DNA of 64,000 nt from Bradyrhizobium sp. sBnM-33 (GCF_032917945.1 NZ_CP136624.1:5890001-5954000); one strand, 5' to 3'. Shown: positions 15,248-26,130, counted from the stretch's first letter. The notes: generated from the sequence alone by a model not told the origin. Program-made: numbers and translations.

Positions 15248-16662
15248 CGGGAGTCGAACTTCTCGGACTTGTCATGCTCCTGGTGATGCTGGGAGCGATT
15301 TTCATCGGCCTTCCGATCAGCTTCACGCTGCTGTTTCTGGCGCTGATATTCGGCTACGTCGGCATGGGCGAGCGGGTGTTCAATCTCGCCTACCTGCAGA
15401 CCATTGGCCTCATGAAGCAGGACGAACTCGTCGCAGTTCCGATGTTCATTCTGATGGGGTTCATCTGCGATCAGGCCGGACTGATGGAGCGACTATTCAA
15501 GGCGTTCCGCGACCTGTTTGCACCGATTAATGGCGCGCTCTACGTGGTCGTCATCCTCACCGCGACGCTGTTCGGCATCGCCGCCGGAACCGTCGGCGCG
15601 ACGGTTACACTCCTAGGCATCATGGCTGGGCCGATGATGATCCGGGCGGGTTATGACGTGCGCATGTCGGCCGGCGCAATTGCGGCCGGCGGCACACTCG
15701 GCATCCTGATCCCACCGTCGGTGATGCTGGTCGTCATGGCGCCCGTGCTGGATATCTCGATTATCGATCTTTATGCGGCCGCCTTCGGCCCGGGCTTCCT
15801 CCTGTCCGCCATGTTCATCGCCTACACCCTGATACGCTCTCACTTCAATCCGAAGCTCGGCCCGCCCGTGCCGATCGAGGACCGGCCCGACTCGATGCGG
15901 ATCGTGCTATGGGAATGTCTGGTCGGTCTTGTGCCGATTGCAGTACTGACGATCCTTACGCTCGGTGCCATCCTCGCCGGAATCACAACGGCCGCAGAGG
16001 CGGCAGCGTTTGGCGCACTGGGGTCAATCGTCCTCGTCATTGCCTACGGGCGGTTCTCGTGGCGCGGGTTGCTGGATGCTTGCTACGGCACACTTGCAAC
16101 GACCAGCATGGTGCTCCTCCTCGCGGTAGCCTCCAACGTGTTCGGTTCAGTCTTCTCCTGGCTCGGCACCGCAACCTGGATGACCAATGCCTTGCTGGCC
16201 TCGCCGTTGCCGGCCTGGGGCACGATGTCCCTGCTGCTGGGCCTGATATTCCTGCTCGGCTGGCCATTCGAATGGCCGGCCATCGTGTTCATCTTCCTAC
16301 CGATGCTGGCGCCGGTGGCCAAGGGCCTCGGCTACGACATGGTTTGGTTCGGTTGCCTCGTCGCGGTCGTGCTGCAAACCGCCTTCCTCTCTCCGCCGGT
16401 CGCCATGTCGGCCTACTATCTCAAGCAGGTCGTCAAGGAATGGAACCTGAGGCTGATCTACCGGGGCATGGCCGACTTCATGGTTATCCAGTGCGTCTGC
16501 GTGGTCCTGGTGCTGGCCTTCCCTGCGATCGCGATGTGGTTCCCGCAATGGCTGCAGGCGCGCAGGATGGCAGCGCGTACCGCACAGATCGAGCACGTCG
16601 CGCCGCCGCCGAATGCGGCCGCGACGCTCGATGGCCCGCGCGTTGCGATCCGGAATTTCTGA
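15244..16662 (+). CDS. dctM: TRAP transporter large permease, DctM family
   Basis: A 472-residue polytopic protein, the ion-coupled translocation subunit that works with DctQ and the periplasmic receptor DctP. Typical segments are GAIFIGLPISFTLLFLA, VPMFILMGFICDQAGLMERL, GTVGATVTLLGIMAGPMM, ILIPPSVMLVVMAPVL and, near the end, TAFLSPPVAMSAYYLKQVV. Length and hydrophobicity are normal for the subgroup with a long C-terminal tail. It begins inside the dctQ stop (ATGA) and ends only 7 bases before the convergent doxX gene, with no terminator seen in the gap. Confidence 0.93.
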   Translation: MTGVELLGLVMLLVMLGAIFIGLPISFTLLFLALIFGYVGMGERVFNLAYLQTIGLMKQDELVAVPMFILMGFICDQAGLMERLFKAFRDLFAPINGALYVVVILTATLFGIAAGTVGATVTLLGIMAGPMMIRAGYDVRMSAGAIAAGGTLGILIPPSVMLVVMAPVLDISIIDLYAAAFGPGFLLSAMFIAYTLIRSHFNPKLGPPVPIEDRPDSMRIVLWECLVGLVPIAVLTILTLGAILAGITTAAEAAAFGALGSIVLVIAYGRFSWRGLLDACYGTLATTSMVLLLAVASNVFGSVFSWLGTATWMTNALLASPLPAWGTMSLLLGLIFLLGWPFEWPAIVFIFLPMLAPVAKGLGYDMVWFGCLVAVVLQTAFLSPPVAMSAYYLKQVVKEWNLRLIYRGMADFMVIQCVCVVLVLAFPAIAMWFPQWLQARRMAARTAQIEHVAPPPNAAATLDGPRVAIRNF

Positions 16663-16669
16663 CCGCGAC

Positions 16670-17122
16670 TTAGATGTCCCCGTAAGCCGGCTCGTTCGGC
16701 CGCGGACCCTTGCCGTATCCCGCGATCATGAACAGGGCGCCGATGATCGACAGATTCTTCAGAGCCTCGATCAACGTCTTGGCATTCTCAGGCGCCGGCT
16801 GATTCCAGAAATCGTGGAAGTAGAAGGTCGTGGCGAGCACGAAGAAGATCAAGAGGATCGCGAAGAAGCGCGCGCCGAAATTGACCGCGATCATCAGGCC
16901 GGCGAGGATTTCGAAACCGCCGACGCCGACCGCCAGTAGTTGCGGCATCGGCATGCCGGCCATGGTCTCGAGCTGCGACGTATAGGGCGCAAGCATCGCG
17001 GGAATGGTCACCTTGGATGCGATAAAGTCCGCCGTCTGCTGTATAGCGAAGAGCTTGGTCGCTCCCGTGTACATGAAAAGGACGGCGAACAGGACTCGCC
17101 CGAAGGTGACTAACGCTGGCAT
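16670..17122 (-). CDS. DoxX family membrane protein
   Basis: A 150-residue integral membrane protein with four helices: LFAVLFMYTGATKLF near the N-terminus, LAVGVGGFEILAGLMIAV, FFAILLIFFVLATTFYF and a last NLSIIGALFMIAGYGKGP. This pattern with FTG-like and GP motifs is that of DoxX/YphA proteins, which have been linked to oxidative stress defence in some bacteria; the biochemical role is unclear. Start 17122 is chosen over 17146 because GAGG lies 9 bases before it. It converges tightly on dctM. Confidence 0.85.
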   Translation of the reverse strand: MPALVTFGRVLFAVLFMYTGATKLFAIQQTADFIASKVTIPAMLAPYTSQLETMAGMPMPQLLAVGVGGFEILAGLMIAVNFGARFFAILLIFFVLATTFYFHDFWNQPAPENAKTLIEALKNLSIIGALFMIAGYGKGPRPNEPAYGDI

Positions 17123-17284
17123 GGGATCGGCCTCACTGAATGGCATGCAAAAGATAGCAGGCGGCGCGAAACGATTATGGGCGTTTCGTCTCCGCTTTTC
17201 AAACGCTCAAATCGAAACCATCCGCGCAGGAGCCTGCGCGCGCCCCAACCAGACATTCCTATAGAAGCAGAACCAAGGCGCTTT

Positions 17285-17360
17285 CTTGATCATCGCATTT
17301 TCGAAGCACAAGCCTGCCCCGGGTTTGATCCGGGACAGGCGGCGCTTCGCTTGAAGAAAA
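17285..17360. repeat. Palindromic intergenic repeat (REP-like) downstream of doxX promoter region
   Basis: CCTGCCCCGG...CCGGGACAGG with a TTTGAT-type loop forms a hairpin at 17313-17339, within a longer unit that has flanking pieces (CGCTTTCTT, GCAAGCC/AAGCC, CTTCGCTTGAA) shared with 32408-32478. Such units are common between genes in this group. No gene is seen between 17147 and 17412 otherwise. Confidence 0.55.
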
Positions 17361-17412
17361 TACGTCAGAACAAGAGGCTACATCCCGATTTTGATTCAGT
17401 CTGAAACGGGAT

Positions 17413-19722
17413 CTACCCAAACAAGGTTGGCTGCTGGCGGCCGGCGCGCTCCTGGGCTTCGACGGCGGCGACCGCCGTCATGTTGAGGACGCCGCGCGCC
17501 GTCACCCCCGGGGTGAGGATGTGCGCCGGGCGTGCCGGGCCGATCAGGATCGGACCAACGGGAAGCGCATCCGCCAGCGTCTTGATCATCTGGTAGGCGA
17601 CGTTGGCGGTGTCGAGGTTCGGCATGATCAGGATGTTAGCGTCGCCTTCCAGGTTCGAATGCGGCAGCACGAGTTTTCGCGCGGCGGCCGAGAGCGCGGT
17701 ATCGCCCTGCATCTCGCCGTCGGCCTCGAGCTCCGGATGCTTTTCTTTCAGAAGCGCGGTGGCACGGCGCATCTTGCGCGAGGAATCCGTATCATAACTG
17801 CCGAAGTCGGAATGTGACACGAAGGCGACGCGTGGCTTCATGTTGAACCGCTGGACATGGGTTGCCGCTAGCGACGCCACCTCCGCCAGCTCCTCGGCGC
17901 TCGGATTCGGACGCACCTGGGTATCTGCGATGAAATAGGAACCCTTGCTGGTGATCATCATCGCCAGCGCTGCGAAATCGCTGACGCCGGGCAGGAAGCC
18001 GATGATTTCACGGACATGGCGCAGATGGCTCATATAGCGGCCTTCGACGCCGCAGATCATGGCATCAGCCTCGCCGCGCACCACTGCGAGCGCGGCAATC
18101 ACGGTGTTGTTGGTGCGAACCACGGTGCGCGCAGCCTCGGGCGTGACGCCGCGCCTTCCAGCCACGTCGATATAGGTCTGCACGTAGGAGCGGTAGCGCG
18201 GATCGTCTTCCGGGTTGACGAGGTCAAAATCCTGCCCGGCCTTGATCGAGAGGCCGAACCGCTTGATCCTGGCTTCGACCACGGAAGGCCGCCCGACCAG
18301 GATCGGCCGCGCCAGCTTCTCTTCCAGCACGACCTGCGTCGCGCGCAGCACGCGCTGGTCCTCGCCCTCGGCATAGATCACGCGAACCGGCTGGGTCTTG
18401 GCCTTGGCGAACACCGGCTTCATGACGAGGCCGGAGCGGAAGGCGAAGCGTTCCAAGAGCGCGGTATATTCCTCGAAATTCGTGATCGGGCGTGTCGCCA
18501 CGCCGGATTCCATCGCAGCCTTCGCCACTGCCGGCGCGATGCGCAGGATCAGCCGCGGATCGAATGGGCTCGGGATCAGCGAGCCCGGGCCGAAGCCTTG
18601 CGTCTCACCACTGTCAAAACCCTGCGCCACCGCATCCGACGGCGGATCGCGCGCGAGCTGCGCGATCGCTTCGACGGCGGCATGTTTCATTTCCTCGTTG
18701 ATCCCGGTGGCGCCGACGTCGAGCGCGCCGCGGAAGATGAACGGAAAGCACAGGACGTTGTTGACCTGGTTCGGAAAGTCGGAACGCCCGGTGCAGATCA
18801 TCGCGTCGGGGCGCGCCTTCCTGGCTTCGTCCGGCATGATTTCCGGGGTCGGATTGGCCAGCGCCATCACCAGCGGCTGGTCAGCCATCGACTTGACCAT
18901 CTCTGATGTGAGCACGTTGGGCGCAGACAAACCTAAGAAAATATCCGCGCCGCCGATCACGTCAGCCAGCACGCGCGCACTCGTTTTTTGCGCATAGACC
19001 GCCTTCCAGCGGTCCATCAGCGTGTTGCGCCCCTCATGCACGACGCCGTCGATGTCGCAGACCCAGATGTTCTTGCGCTGTGCGCCCATCGATACCAACA
19101 GATTGAGGCACGCGATCGCGGCAGCACCAGCGCCGGAGCAGACGATCTTCACTTCGGGCAATTTCTTGCCGTTCAACAGCAAGCCATTAACGATGGCGGC
19201 TCCTACGATGATCGCCGTGCCATGCTGGTCGTCGTGGAACACCGGGATCTTCATGCGCTCCTTGAGCTGCGCCTCGATCTCAAAGCATTCCGGTCCCTTG
19301 ATGTCCTCGAGATTGATGCCGCCGAAGGTCGGCTCGAGCGCCGCTACCGTCTCGACCACGCGCTCGATAGTGTCGGCGGCGATCTCGATGTCGAACACAT
19401 CGATCCCGGCGAATTTCTTGAACAGGACCGCCTTGCCTTCCATCACGGGCTTGGACGCCAAGGGACCGATATTGCCGAGCCCCAAGACCGCGGTACCGTT
19501 GGAGACCACGGCGACGAGATTGGCGCGGGAAGTCAGCGACGCCGCTTCGGCCGGATTATTGGCGATCTCGGTGCAGGCCGCCGCCACGCCCGGTGAATAG
19601 GCCAGCGCGAGGTCGCGCTGGTTGGCGAGCGGCTTGGTCGCCTGGATCTCGAGTTTACCGGGCCGCGGCAGCCGATGATACGCGAGCGCCGCAGAACGCA
19701 GATCTTCAGAATAGGACGACAT
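17413..19722 (-). CDS. maeB: NADP-dependent malic enzyme with phosphotransacetylase-like C-terminal domain
   Basis: A 769-residue fusion. Residues 1 to about 430 are malic enzyme ([36 protein letters not shown], and an NAD(P)-binding [16 protein letters not shown]), converting malate to pyruvate with CO2 release. The rest resembles phosphate acetyltransferase ([19 protein letters not shown], then [19 protein letters not shown]), a domain known in rhizobial Dme/Tme enzymes to have a regulatory rather than catalytic role. The start at 19722 (MSSYSEDL) gives the usual length; the open frame upstream to 19827 lacks conservation. In rhizobia the enzyme supplies pyruvate from C4 acids. Confidence 0.93.
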   Translation of the reverse strand: MSSYSEDLRSAALAYHRLPRPGKLEIQATKPLANQRDLALAYSPGVAAACTEIANNPAEAASLTSRANLVAVVSNGTAVLGLGNIGPLASKPVMEGKAVLFKKFAGIDVFDIEIAADTIERVVETVAALEPTFGGINLEDIKGPECFEIEAQLKERMKIPVFHDDQHGTAIIVGAAIVNGLLLNGKKLPEVKIVCSGAGAAAIACLNLLVSMGAQRKNIWVCDIDGVVHEGRNTLMDRWKAVYAQKTSARVLADVIGGADIFLGLSAPNVLTSEMVKSMADQPLVMALANPTPEIMPDEARKARPDAMICTGRSDFPNQVNNVLCFPFIFRGALDVGATGINEEMKHAAVEAIAQLARDPPSDAVAQGFDSGETQGFGPGSLIPSPFDPRLILRIAPAVAKAAMESGVATRPITNFEEYTALLERFAFRSGLVMKPVFAKAKTQPVRVIYAEGEDQRVLRATQVVLEEKLARPILVGRPSVVEARIKRFGLSIKAGQDFDLVNPEDDPRYRSYVQTYIDVAGRRGVTPEAARTVVRTNNTVIAALAVVRGEADAMICGVEGRYMSHLRHVREIIGFLPGVSDFAALAMMITSKGSYFIADTQVRPNPSAEELAEVASLAATHVQRFNMKPRVAFVSHSDFGSYDTDSSRKMRRATALLKEKHPELEADGEMQGDTALSAAARKLVLPHSNLEGDANILIMPNLDTANVAYQMIKTLADALPVGPILIGPARPAHILTPGVTARGVLNMTAVAAVEAQERAGRQQPTLFG

Positions 19723-19781
19723 GTAGGCTCCCGCGTTTCCGGTCCCGAACTCTTGCCTTATTGATACTTCCAGATCAGGGG

Positions 19782-19898
19782 TCAGTTTGCCGGCAAAATG
19801 AGGGGGATGTGAAGCACGGGCGACCACTTGGATGCAACATCCGAGAACGCTGCCGTCAACAGGGGCTCATCGACGCAGAGCAGCAAATCCGGTAGCAT
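19782..19898 (-). CDS. Possible 38-residue leader or small protein upstream of the malic enzyme gene
   Basis: An ATG at 19898 follows GGGAGA at a good distance and opens a 38-codon frame (MLPDLLLCVDEPLLTAAFSD...) ending 60 bases before the malic enzyme start. No family is recognised and no regulatory structure is obvious. It may be chance. Confidence 0.2.
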   Translation of the reverse strand: MLPDLLLCVDEPLLTAAFSDVASKWSPVLHIPLILPAN

Positions 19899-19979
19899 AT
19901 TCGTCTCCCTACCCCATCCCCCCGGCCGACAGTATGGCAAATCTGCCCCCCCGCCACGTCGGCGACCGGAGCACAACTA

Positions 19980-21962
19980 ATGGTAAAGATATTGCTGGGT
20001 CTGGTCGCCGCGGTCGTGATCGCGGTGGGCGGCTTCTTCGGCTTCGAGTTCTACACCCAGCATCGAATCGCGCGCGAGGTCGAGGCCGCGTTCGAGCAGA
20101 TCAGAGCCACCGGCGGCAAGGCCAGCCACGGCAAGGTGTCGTTCGACCTGAAGAGCCGAACGCTCAGGATAGACGATATCGCGACTGAATCGGCATCGCA
20201 GCCCCCGGTTCGCGTGAAGATTGCCAGCATCACAGCCACAGGCGTCGATCAGCCGGATGCGACGCGATTCTCGGCCGATGCGATTGACGCGATCGACCTC
20301 GAAATCAATGCCAGCATGCCGGCAGGGGCAGATTGGCAAGTCACCTATAAGGTGCCGCGGATCGCGGCGAAGGATTTTTCCGGTCCGGCAAGCCTGCCGC
20401 GGCCACCGGCGTCCTCCTCGACGATAGATCTGTATCGATTGCTTATCGAACAGTTTGGTGCGGTCACCGCCTCCTCGATCACGGCACCCACCGTTGCGGG
20501 TACCATGAACTCCGGAAACCCGGCGCTGGGGAAGGGAGAATTCGCCTATTCCAACCTTACGCTGCGCGACATGAAGGCCGGCAGGATCGCCGCTGTCACT
20601 ATCGACCGAATGACATTCACAGGGACCACGCAACCGAAGGGTAAGCCCGAGAAGGTGACCGGAGACCTGGCCAATCTTGCTGCGCAGGACGTCGATACGC
20701 TAGCCGCCGCAGCCATCCTCGATCCGCAGCGCACCAATGACGACCAATACTACCGCGTCTACCGGCAGATTAGTGCCGGTGCCTATACGATCAACTCAGG
20801 GCAAGGTCCGGCGCTGCGTATCGAGGGGCTGACGGCGGACGATATCGGGGCGCGGCCCTCGCGATTGCAGTTGGCTGCGCTGCTGGCAACGATGCCGTCC
20901 GGCACTGCCCAGCCCACGCCGGCGCAGGCGCGCGAAATGATGGAGCAGGCGGCCAAAATCTACGAGGGCGTGCGCATCGGAAATGCCGAGATACGCGGCA
21001 TTTCGATGGATATACCGGAGGGCGGCTTCAAGCTCGCGTCGATGCGCTTCAGTCTGGAGAACGGAAAGACGGGCGAATTCGCAGTCGAGGGTTTTGACGG
21101 CCGGACGCCGCAGGGTCCGGTCAAGCTCGCCCGCTTCGCGCTCAAGAGCGTCGATGTCGCCGGCTTGTTGCGCATGACCGCGCAGTTCTCAAACCCGACG
21201 CAACAGCCGCCGGCCGACCAGGCGCTCGGCATGATCGCGCTGCTCGAGGGCGCCGAGCTCAAGGGCTTCGCTGCCCCCTACAAGAACACCGGCAAGCCGA
21301 TCAATGTCGACCTCGTTAGCTTGGACTGGGGGCAGTTCGTCGGACCGATTCCGAGCAAGGCACGGCTGATCGCGAAGATGTCCGGTCCGCTCGACGCGAC
21401 GCATCCCGGCCAGCGAATGCTGATTGCCGCGGGCCTCGACAAGTTGGCGCTCGATCTCGATCTCGGTACGGCGTGGACCGAAGCATCACGCTCATTCGTG
21501 CTGGAGCCGGCAACGGTCGAGCTTGGTGGCATGCTGAAAGCGTCGGCAAGAATTTCGCTCGCCAACGTGCCGCGCGAGGTGTTCTCGATCAATCCGCTTC
21601 AGGCAGCCGCCATGGCGACGCAAATCGAGGCCGGCGGAATCGAACTCACGGTGCGCGATCTCGGTGTCGTTGATCGCGCGGTCGCCCATTATGCCCGGAT
21701 GCAGAACATCAGCCGCGACGCGGCGCGGCAGGCGATCGTCAAGGATGTCAGGGACAGCGGTGCCAAAACGGCGGCCAGTAATCCCGATGCAGAGGCGGTG
21801 GTGGATTCGCTGGCGCGCTTCATCGAGACGCCGGGGACAACCCTCACGATCAAGCTTACACCGCTCGGCAAGATTCCGGCTATGCAGCTATTCCATCTGC
21901 TTCAGACCGATCCGCTCATTGCCTTGTCGCAGTTTCGGCTGGAGGCCGCGACGGCGCTCTGA
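19980..21962 (+). CDS. Large membrane-anchored protein, AsmA/DUF945-like, unknown function
   Basis: A 660-residue protein with a single N-terminal membrane helix (MVKILLGLVAAVVIAVGGFF) and a long, probably periplasmic, mostly beta-strand region. The opening VEAAFEQIRATGGKASHGKV and the repeated pattern of short strands with DIATES, MTFTGTT and GEFAVEGFDGRTPQGPVKL resemble the layout of AsmA/DUF945 envelope proteins. No catalytic motif is visible. It stands between the malic enzyme and aspS genes, convergent with aspS (12 bases between stops). I do not recognise a specific function; an envelope role is inferred from topology. Confidence 0.65.
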   Translation: MVKILLGLVAAVVIAVGGFFGFEFYTQHRIAREVEAAFEQIRATGGKASHGKVSFDLKSRTLRIDDIATESASQPPVRVKIASITATGVDQPDATRFSADAIDAIDLEINASMPAGADWQVTYKVPRIAAKDFSGPASLPRPPASSSTIDLYRLLIEQFGAVTASSITAPTVAGTMNSGNPALGKGEFAYSNLTLRDMKAGRIAAVTIDRMTFTGTTQPKGKPEKVTGDLANLAAQDVDTLAAAAILDPQRTNDDQYYRVYRQISAGAYTINSGQGPALRIEGLTADDIGARPSRLQLAALLATMPSGTAQPTPAQAREMMEQAAKIYEGVRIGNAEIRGISMDIPEGGFKLASMRFSLENGKTGEFAVEGFDGRTPQGPVKLARFALKSVDVAGLLRMTAQFSNPTQQPPADQALGMIALLEGAELKGFAAPYKNTGKPINVDLVSLDWGQFVGPIPSKARLIAKMSGPLDATHPGQRMLIAAGLDKLALDLDLGTAWTEASRSFVLEPATVELGGMLKASARISLANVPREVFSINPLQAAAMATQIEAGGIELTVRDLGVVDRAVAHYARMQNISRDAARQAIVKDVRDSGAKTAASNPDAEAVVDSLARFIETPGTTLTIKLTPLGKIPAMQLFHLLQTDPLIALSQFRLEAATAL

Positions 21963-21974
21963 GCCGTCGCGTGC

Positions 21975-23750
21975 CTATCCCTTGTCCGGCAGATTGAGCC
22001 GGATGTGAAGCTCGCGGAGCTGCTTTGTGGTGACCTCCGACGGCGCGCCCATCAGGAGGTCCACGGCCTGCTGGTTCATCGGGAACAGCGAGATTTCGCG
22101 CAAATTCGTGGTGCCGCAGAGCAGCATCACGATGCGGTCGACGCCGGCCGCCATGCCGCCATGCGGCGGGGCGCCGTACTGGAACGCGCGATACATGCCG
22201 CCGAAACGCTCGACGACATCCTTCTCGCCATAGCCCGCGATCTCGAACGCCTTCACCATCGCTTCCGGCTTGTGGTTGCGGATACCGCCGGAGGCGATCT
22301 CGTAGCCATTGCAGGTGATGTCGTACTGGAACGCCTTGATGGTCAGCGGATCCTGCCCGTTAAGTGCATCGAGGCCGCCCTGCGGCATCGAGAACGGGTT
22401 GTGCGAGAAGTCGACCTTCTTGTCTTCCTCGTTGTACTCGTACATCGGGAAGTCGACGATCCAGGCAAGCTCGAACCGGTCCTTGTCGATCAGGTTCAAT
22501 TCCTCGCCCACCTTGGTGCGGGCCAGACCTGAAAACTTCCAGAATTTTTCCGGGTCGCCGGCAACAAAGAAGGCGGCATCGCCCTCCTTCATGCCGAGCT
22601 GCCCCCGGATCGCAGCCGTCCGCTCCGCGCCGATGTTGTTGGCGAGCGGTCCCGCGCCCTCGCCGCCCTCGCGCCACATGATGTAGCCGAGGCCGGGCTG
22701 ACCCTCGCCCTGCGCCCACGAGTTCATGCGGTCGCAGAACGCGCGGCTACCGCCGGTTGGTCCGGGAATCGCCCAGACCTGGTTTTTTGGGTCTTCCAGC
22801 ATCCGCGCGAACACCTTGAAGCCGGAGCCGCGGAAGTGTTCGGAGACGTCCTGCATCACAATCGGGTTGCGCAGGTCCGGCTTGTCGGTGCCGTACTTGC
22901 GTAAGGCTTCCGCAAACGGAATCCGCGGCCAGCCTTTGGTCACCGGCTTGCCCTTGGCAAATTCCTCGAACACGCCGGTGACAACAGGCTCCATCGCCGC
23001 AAACACGTCCTCCTGCGTGACGAAGCTCATCTCGACATCGAGCTGATAAAACTCGCCCGGCAGGCGGTCGGCGCGCGGGTCCTCGTCGCGAAAACACGGC
23101 GCGATCTGGAAGTAGCGGTCGAAGCCGCTCATCATCAGGAGCTGCTTGTACTGCTGCGGTGCCTGCGGCAGCGCATAGAACTTGCCCGGATGAATGCGCG
23201 ACGGCACCAAAAAGTCGCGCGCGCCTTCCGGCGAGGATGCCGTCAGGATCGGGGTCTGGAACTCGAAGAACCCCTGCTCCTTCATCCGCCGGCGCATGGA
23301 ATCGACGATGGCGCCGCGGGTCATGATGTTCTGGTGCAGCTTCTCGCGACGAAGGTCGAGGAAGCGGTACTTGAGCCTGATGTCTTCAGGATATTCCTGC
23401 TCGCCGAACACCGGCAGCGGCAATTCGCCGGCCGGACCCAGCACCTCGATCTCGCTGACGTAAACCTCGACCTTCCCGGTCGGCAGTTCCAGATTGTCGG
23501 TGCCTTCAGGGCGGCGGCGCACCTTGCCGTCGATCCGCACCACCCATTCCGAGCGGAACTTTTCCACGTCCTTGAACGCCGGCGAATCCGGGTCGGCCAC
23601 GCATTGGGTGATGCCGTAATGGTCGCGCAAATCGATGAACAGCACGCCGCCATGGTCGCGGATACGGTGGCACCAGCCGGAAAGACGGGCAGTTTGCCCG
23701 ATGTCGCTCTCGCGGAGCGCGCCGCATGTATGTGACCGGTAGCGATGCAT
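21975..23750 (-). CDS. aspS: Aspartyl-tRNA synthetase
   Basis: A 591-residue class IIb synthetase charging tRNA(Asp), possibly also tRNA(Asn) as in many alphaproteobacteria. Domains in order: OB-fold anticodon-binding domain ([20 protein letters not shown]), class II motif 1 region ([18 protein letters not shown]), motif 2 ([19 protein letters not shown]), the bacterial GAD insertion, and motif 3 ([16 protein letters not shown]). Length is standard. The start ATG at 23750 is directly followed by the conserved [15 protein letters not shown]. The gene is divergent from selO with a gap of 193 bases that holds no other gene. Confidence 0.97.
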   Translation of the reverse strand: MHRYRSHTCGALRESDIGQTARLSGWCHRIRDHGGVLFIDLRDHYGITQCVADPDSPAFKDVEKFRSEWVVRIDGKVRRRPEGTDNLELPTGKVEVYVSEIEVLGPAGELPLPVFGEQEYPEDIRLKYRFLDLRREKLHQNIMTRGAIVDSMRRRMKEQGFFEFQTPILTASSPEGARDFLVPSRIHPGKFYALPQAPQQYKQLLMMSGFDRYFQIAPCFRDEDPRADRLPGEFYQLDVEMSFVTQEDVFAAMEPVVTGVFEEFAKGKPVTKGWPRIPFAEALRKYGTDKPDLRNPIVMQDVSEHFRGSGFKVFARMLEDPKNQVWAIPGPTGGSRAFCDRMNSWAQGEGQPGLGYIMWREGGEGAGPLANNIGAERTAAIRGQLGMKEGDAAFFVAGDPEKFWKFSGLARTKVGEELNLIDKDRFELAWIVDFPMYEYNEEDKKVDFSHNPFSMPQGGLDALNGQDPLTIKAFQYDITCNGYEIASGGIRNHKPEAMVKAFEIAGYGEKDVVERFGGMYRAFQYGAPPHGGMAAGVDRIVMLLCGTTNLREISLFPMNQQAVDLLMGAPSEVTTKQLRELHIRLNLPDKG

Positions 23751-23943
23751 GGAAGTCCCAAAAAAACAGATGTCGGAGGTTGATAATCGGGGGCCAAAGC
23801 CGGCCCGAAGTTGCGGAGGGGTTTACCCGACGCAGCCGGGGGCGGCAACCAATGGCGGGGCTGTTTTCGGGTCAAAACGGCCATTTCGGCGAGCCCGCAT
23901 CTGGACCGTTTGCCTATTCCGGGGCCGCGCCTATCTTTAAGCC

Positions 23944-25416
23944 ATGACCATTCATTTCCCATTCCAGAACACCTATTCGGCGTTGCCGGCGAACTTTTTC
24001 GCCCGCGTGGCCCCTACCCCGGTCGCCGCCCCGCGGCTGATCAAGCTGAACCGGGCGCTGGCCGTCCACCTTGGTATCGATCCCGATGTGCTGGAGAGTC
24101 CCGAAGGGGCGGAAATCCTCGCCGGCAAGCGCCTGCCCGAGGGCGCCGACCCGATCGCCATGGCCTATGCCGGCCACCAGTTCGGCCAGTTCGTGCCCCA
24201 GCTCGGCGATGGCCGCGCCATCCTGCTCGGCGAAGTCATCGACAAGGACGGCGTCCGCCGCGACATCCAGCTCAAGGGCAGCGGGCCTACGCCATTTTCG
24301 CGCCGGGGCGACGGCCGCGCCGCGCTTGGACCGGTCTTGCGCGAATACATCGTGAGCGAGGCGATGTTTGCGCTCGGCATTCCCACCACCCGCTCACTCG
24401 CCGCCGTGATCACCGGCGAGAATGTCATGCGCGAGACCATGCTGCCCGGCGCGGTGCTCACGCGTGTCGCCGCCAGTCACGTCCGTGTCGGCACCTTCCA
24501 GTTCTTCGCAGCGCGCGGCGATACCGACGGCGTGCGCAAGCTCGCCGACCACGTCATCGCGCGGCACTATCCTGATGTCGCCGAGGCCGAGCGTCCCTAT
24601 CACGCGCTGCTCGAAGGCGTCGTCGCCCGCCAAGCCGATCTGGTCGCCCGCTGGCTTCTGGTCGGCTTCATCCATGGCGTCATGAACACCGACAATACCT
24701 CGATCTCGGGCGAGACCATCGACTACGGCCCGTGCGCGTTCATGGACGAATACAACCCCGCGCAGGTGTTCTCCTCGATCGACGAGATGGGCCGCTACGC
24801 CTACGCCAACCAGCCGCGCATCGCGCTGTGGAATCTGACGCGGCTCGCCGAATGCTTGCTGCCGCTGTTTGCCGACGAGCAAGACAAGGCGATCGAACAG
24901 GCGCAGTTCATCCTCGGCGAATTCGCCGACAAATTCACCGCCGCCTATCAGTCAGGCCTGCGCAAAAAGATCGGCCTGTTCACCGCGCGCGACGGCGATG
25001 AAGCCTTGATCCAGGACCTGCTCGACGCCATGGCGAAGAACACCGCCGACTTCACCCTCACCTTCCGTCGCCTCGCTGATGCTGCGGGTGATCCCGCCGA
25101 GAACAAGGTGCGCGATCAGTTCACCGATCCCGCCGCGTACGACGAGTGGGCCGCACGCTGGCGCCAACGCCTCGCCGACGAGCCGCAATCCGCCGCCGAG
25201 CGGCAGGCCGCAATGCGCTCGGTGAATCCGGCGTTCATCCCGCGCAACCATCGCGTCGAAGCCGTAATCGCCGCCGCCGTGAACAACGACTATACGCCGT
25301 TCGAGGAATTGCTGACGGTGCTGTCGAAGCCGTACGAGGATCAGCCCGAGTTCGCGGCCTACGCCGATCCGCCACTACCGGACCAACGCGTGCTGCGGAC
25401 ATTCTGCGGGACGTAA
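23944..25416 (+). CDS. selO: Protein adenylyltransferase SelO (YdiU/UPF0061)
   Basis: A 490-residue pseudokinase-fold enzyme that transfers AMP from ATP to Ser/Thr/Tyr of other proteins, with roles in redox stress. Seen are the Gly-rich [20 protein letters not shown], the helix [20 protein letters not shown], and the active-site region [20 protein letters not shown] (Asn and Asp of the metal site with the DYG element). The family's N-terminus ([19 protein letters not shown]) is present. The C-terminal Cys close to the end (RTFCGT) matches the family's conserved redox-active Cys. The gene is monocistronic, with a strong palindrome 14 bases beyond its stop. Confidence 0.93.
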   Translation: MTIHFPFQNTYSALPANFFARVAPTPVAAPRLIKLNRALAVHLGIDPDVLESPEGAEILAGKRLPEGADPIAMAYAGHQFGQFVPQLGDGRAILLGEVIDKDGVRRDIQLKGSGPTPFSRRGDGRAALGPVLREYIVSEAMFALGIPTTRSLAAVITGENVMRETMLPGAVLTRVAASHVRVGTFQFFAARGDTDGVRKLADHVIARHYPDVAEAERPYHALLEGVVARQADLVARWLLVGFIHGVMNTDNTSISGETIDYGPCAFMDEYNPAQVFSSIDEMGRYAYANQPRIALWNLTRLAECLLPLFADEQDKAIEQAQFILGEFADKFTAAYQSGLRKKIGLFTARDGDEALIQDLLDAMAKNTADFTLTFRRLADAAGDPAENKVRDQFTDPAAYDEWAARWRQRLADEPQSAAERQAAMRSVNPAFIPRNHRVEAVIAAAVNNDYTPFEELLTVLSKPYEDQPEFAAYADPPLPDQRVLRTFCGT

Positions 25417-25430
25417 AGACGCTGATCTTT

Positions 25431-25516
25431 CCACGTCATTGCGAGGAGCGCAGCGACGAAGCAATCTATCTCCTTGTGGCGCTATGGATTGCTTCGCTTC
25501 GCTCGCAATGACGTGG
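25431..25516. repeat. Long palindromic intergenic repeat with 15-base perfect arms
   Basis: CCACGTCATTGCGAG (25431-25445) and CTCGCAATGACGTGG (25502-25516) are perfect inverted copies, with a second inner pair GAAGCAATC/GGATTGCTTC. This type of unit is abundant in Bradyrhizobium and Rhodopseudomonas genomes. Here it sits 14 bases after the selO stop and could act as its terminator. Confidence 0.8.
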
Positions 25517-25549
25517 TGAGAGCTCACGGCCCGCCAAACAGAACCGTAC

Positions 25550-25617
25550 GATGGGTAGAGCGAAACCCATCACTAGCTCGCGTGATGCTGATGGGTTTCG
25601 CTTCGCTCTACCATCCT
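25550..25617. repeat. Second palindromic repeat, different family
   Basis: Arms GATGGGTAGAGCG...AAACCCATCA and TGATGGGTTTCGCTTCGCTCTACCATC pair over about 20 bases with a 5-base bulge. A related but incomplete unit is at 25886-25948. No gene is present between 25417 and 25752. Confidence 0.75.
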
Positions 25618-25752
25618 ACACACACTGCCGTTAACCCAACTCCTTAAGCAGCCATCCACCATCCGACGACGCGCTTCCCTGCACGGTTCCACAAATTAAC
25701 AAACGCTCAACGCGCTCCCCGCAATTCTAACGGTTTACTGGGGAGAATTGCC

Positions 25753-25863
25753 GTGGACGCCTTTGCTTTCGAATTCGTGGGACTGGTGATGATTGCGCTC
25801 TGCCTCGTCGTGCTCGCGATCCCGTCGGGCCGTCGGCGGTCGCGGCACGTGCGCTACGAGTGA
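25753..25863 (+). CDS. Possible 36-residue single-helix membrane protein
   Basis: A GTG at 25753, preceded by GGGGAG 8 bases upstream, opens a 36-codon frame. The product is one hydrophobic helix (FEFVGLVMIALCLVVLAIP) followed by a basic tail (SGRRRSRHVRYE), a layout typical of genuine small membrane proteins. No family recognised. It lies alone between two palindromic repeats and upstream of rnd. Confidence 0.4.
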   Translation: MDAFAFEFVGLVMIALCLVVLAIPSGRRRSRHVRYE

Positions 25864-25885
25864 TCACGTAGAGTGGTTGAGCCCT

Positions 25886-25948
25886 TGGCGAAACTCATCA
25901 CCGTCGCCCCGATATGATGGGTATCGCTTTCGCTCCACCCATCCTACA
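25886..25948. repeat. Partial copy of the 25550-25617 palindromic repeat
   Basis: GAAACTCATCA...TGATGGGTATCGCTTTCGCTCCACCCATC matches the arm sequence of the nearby repeat with several changes and a shorter left arm. It lies between the small membrane-protein frame and rnd; the rest of 25949-26130 shows nothing recognisable. Confidence 0.55.
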
Positions 25949-26130
25949 CAGCGCCGCCGCCCGGTCGACCGATCAAAACCGTGCCGCATGCGTTGCCGGG
26001 CGTCGCCGGCCCTCAAGACGACGCAAAAAAGCCGTGCTCAGGCTCAAATGCAAGGCTCAAATCCTCCGCGACACCCTTGACATATCAGCGTTTTCGGCAG
26101 AACGCCTGTCCGACGCGTCATGGATTGTTC

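Noticed and set aside
17313-17339. Hairpin after doxX region as a classical terminator of the malic enzyme gene
   Set aside because: It has no T-run on either strand and belongs to a repeat unit seen elsewhere; partial termination remains possible.
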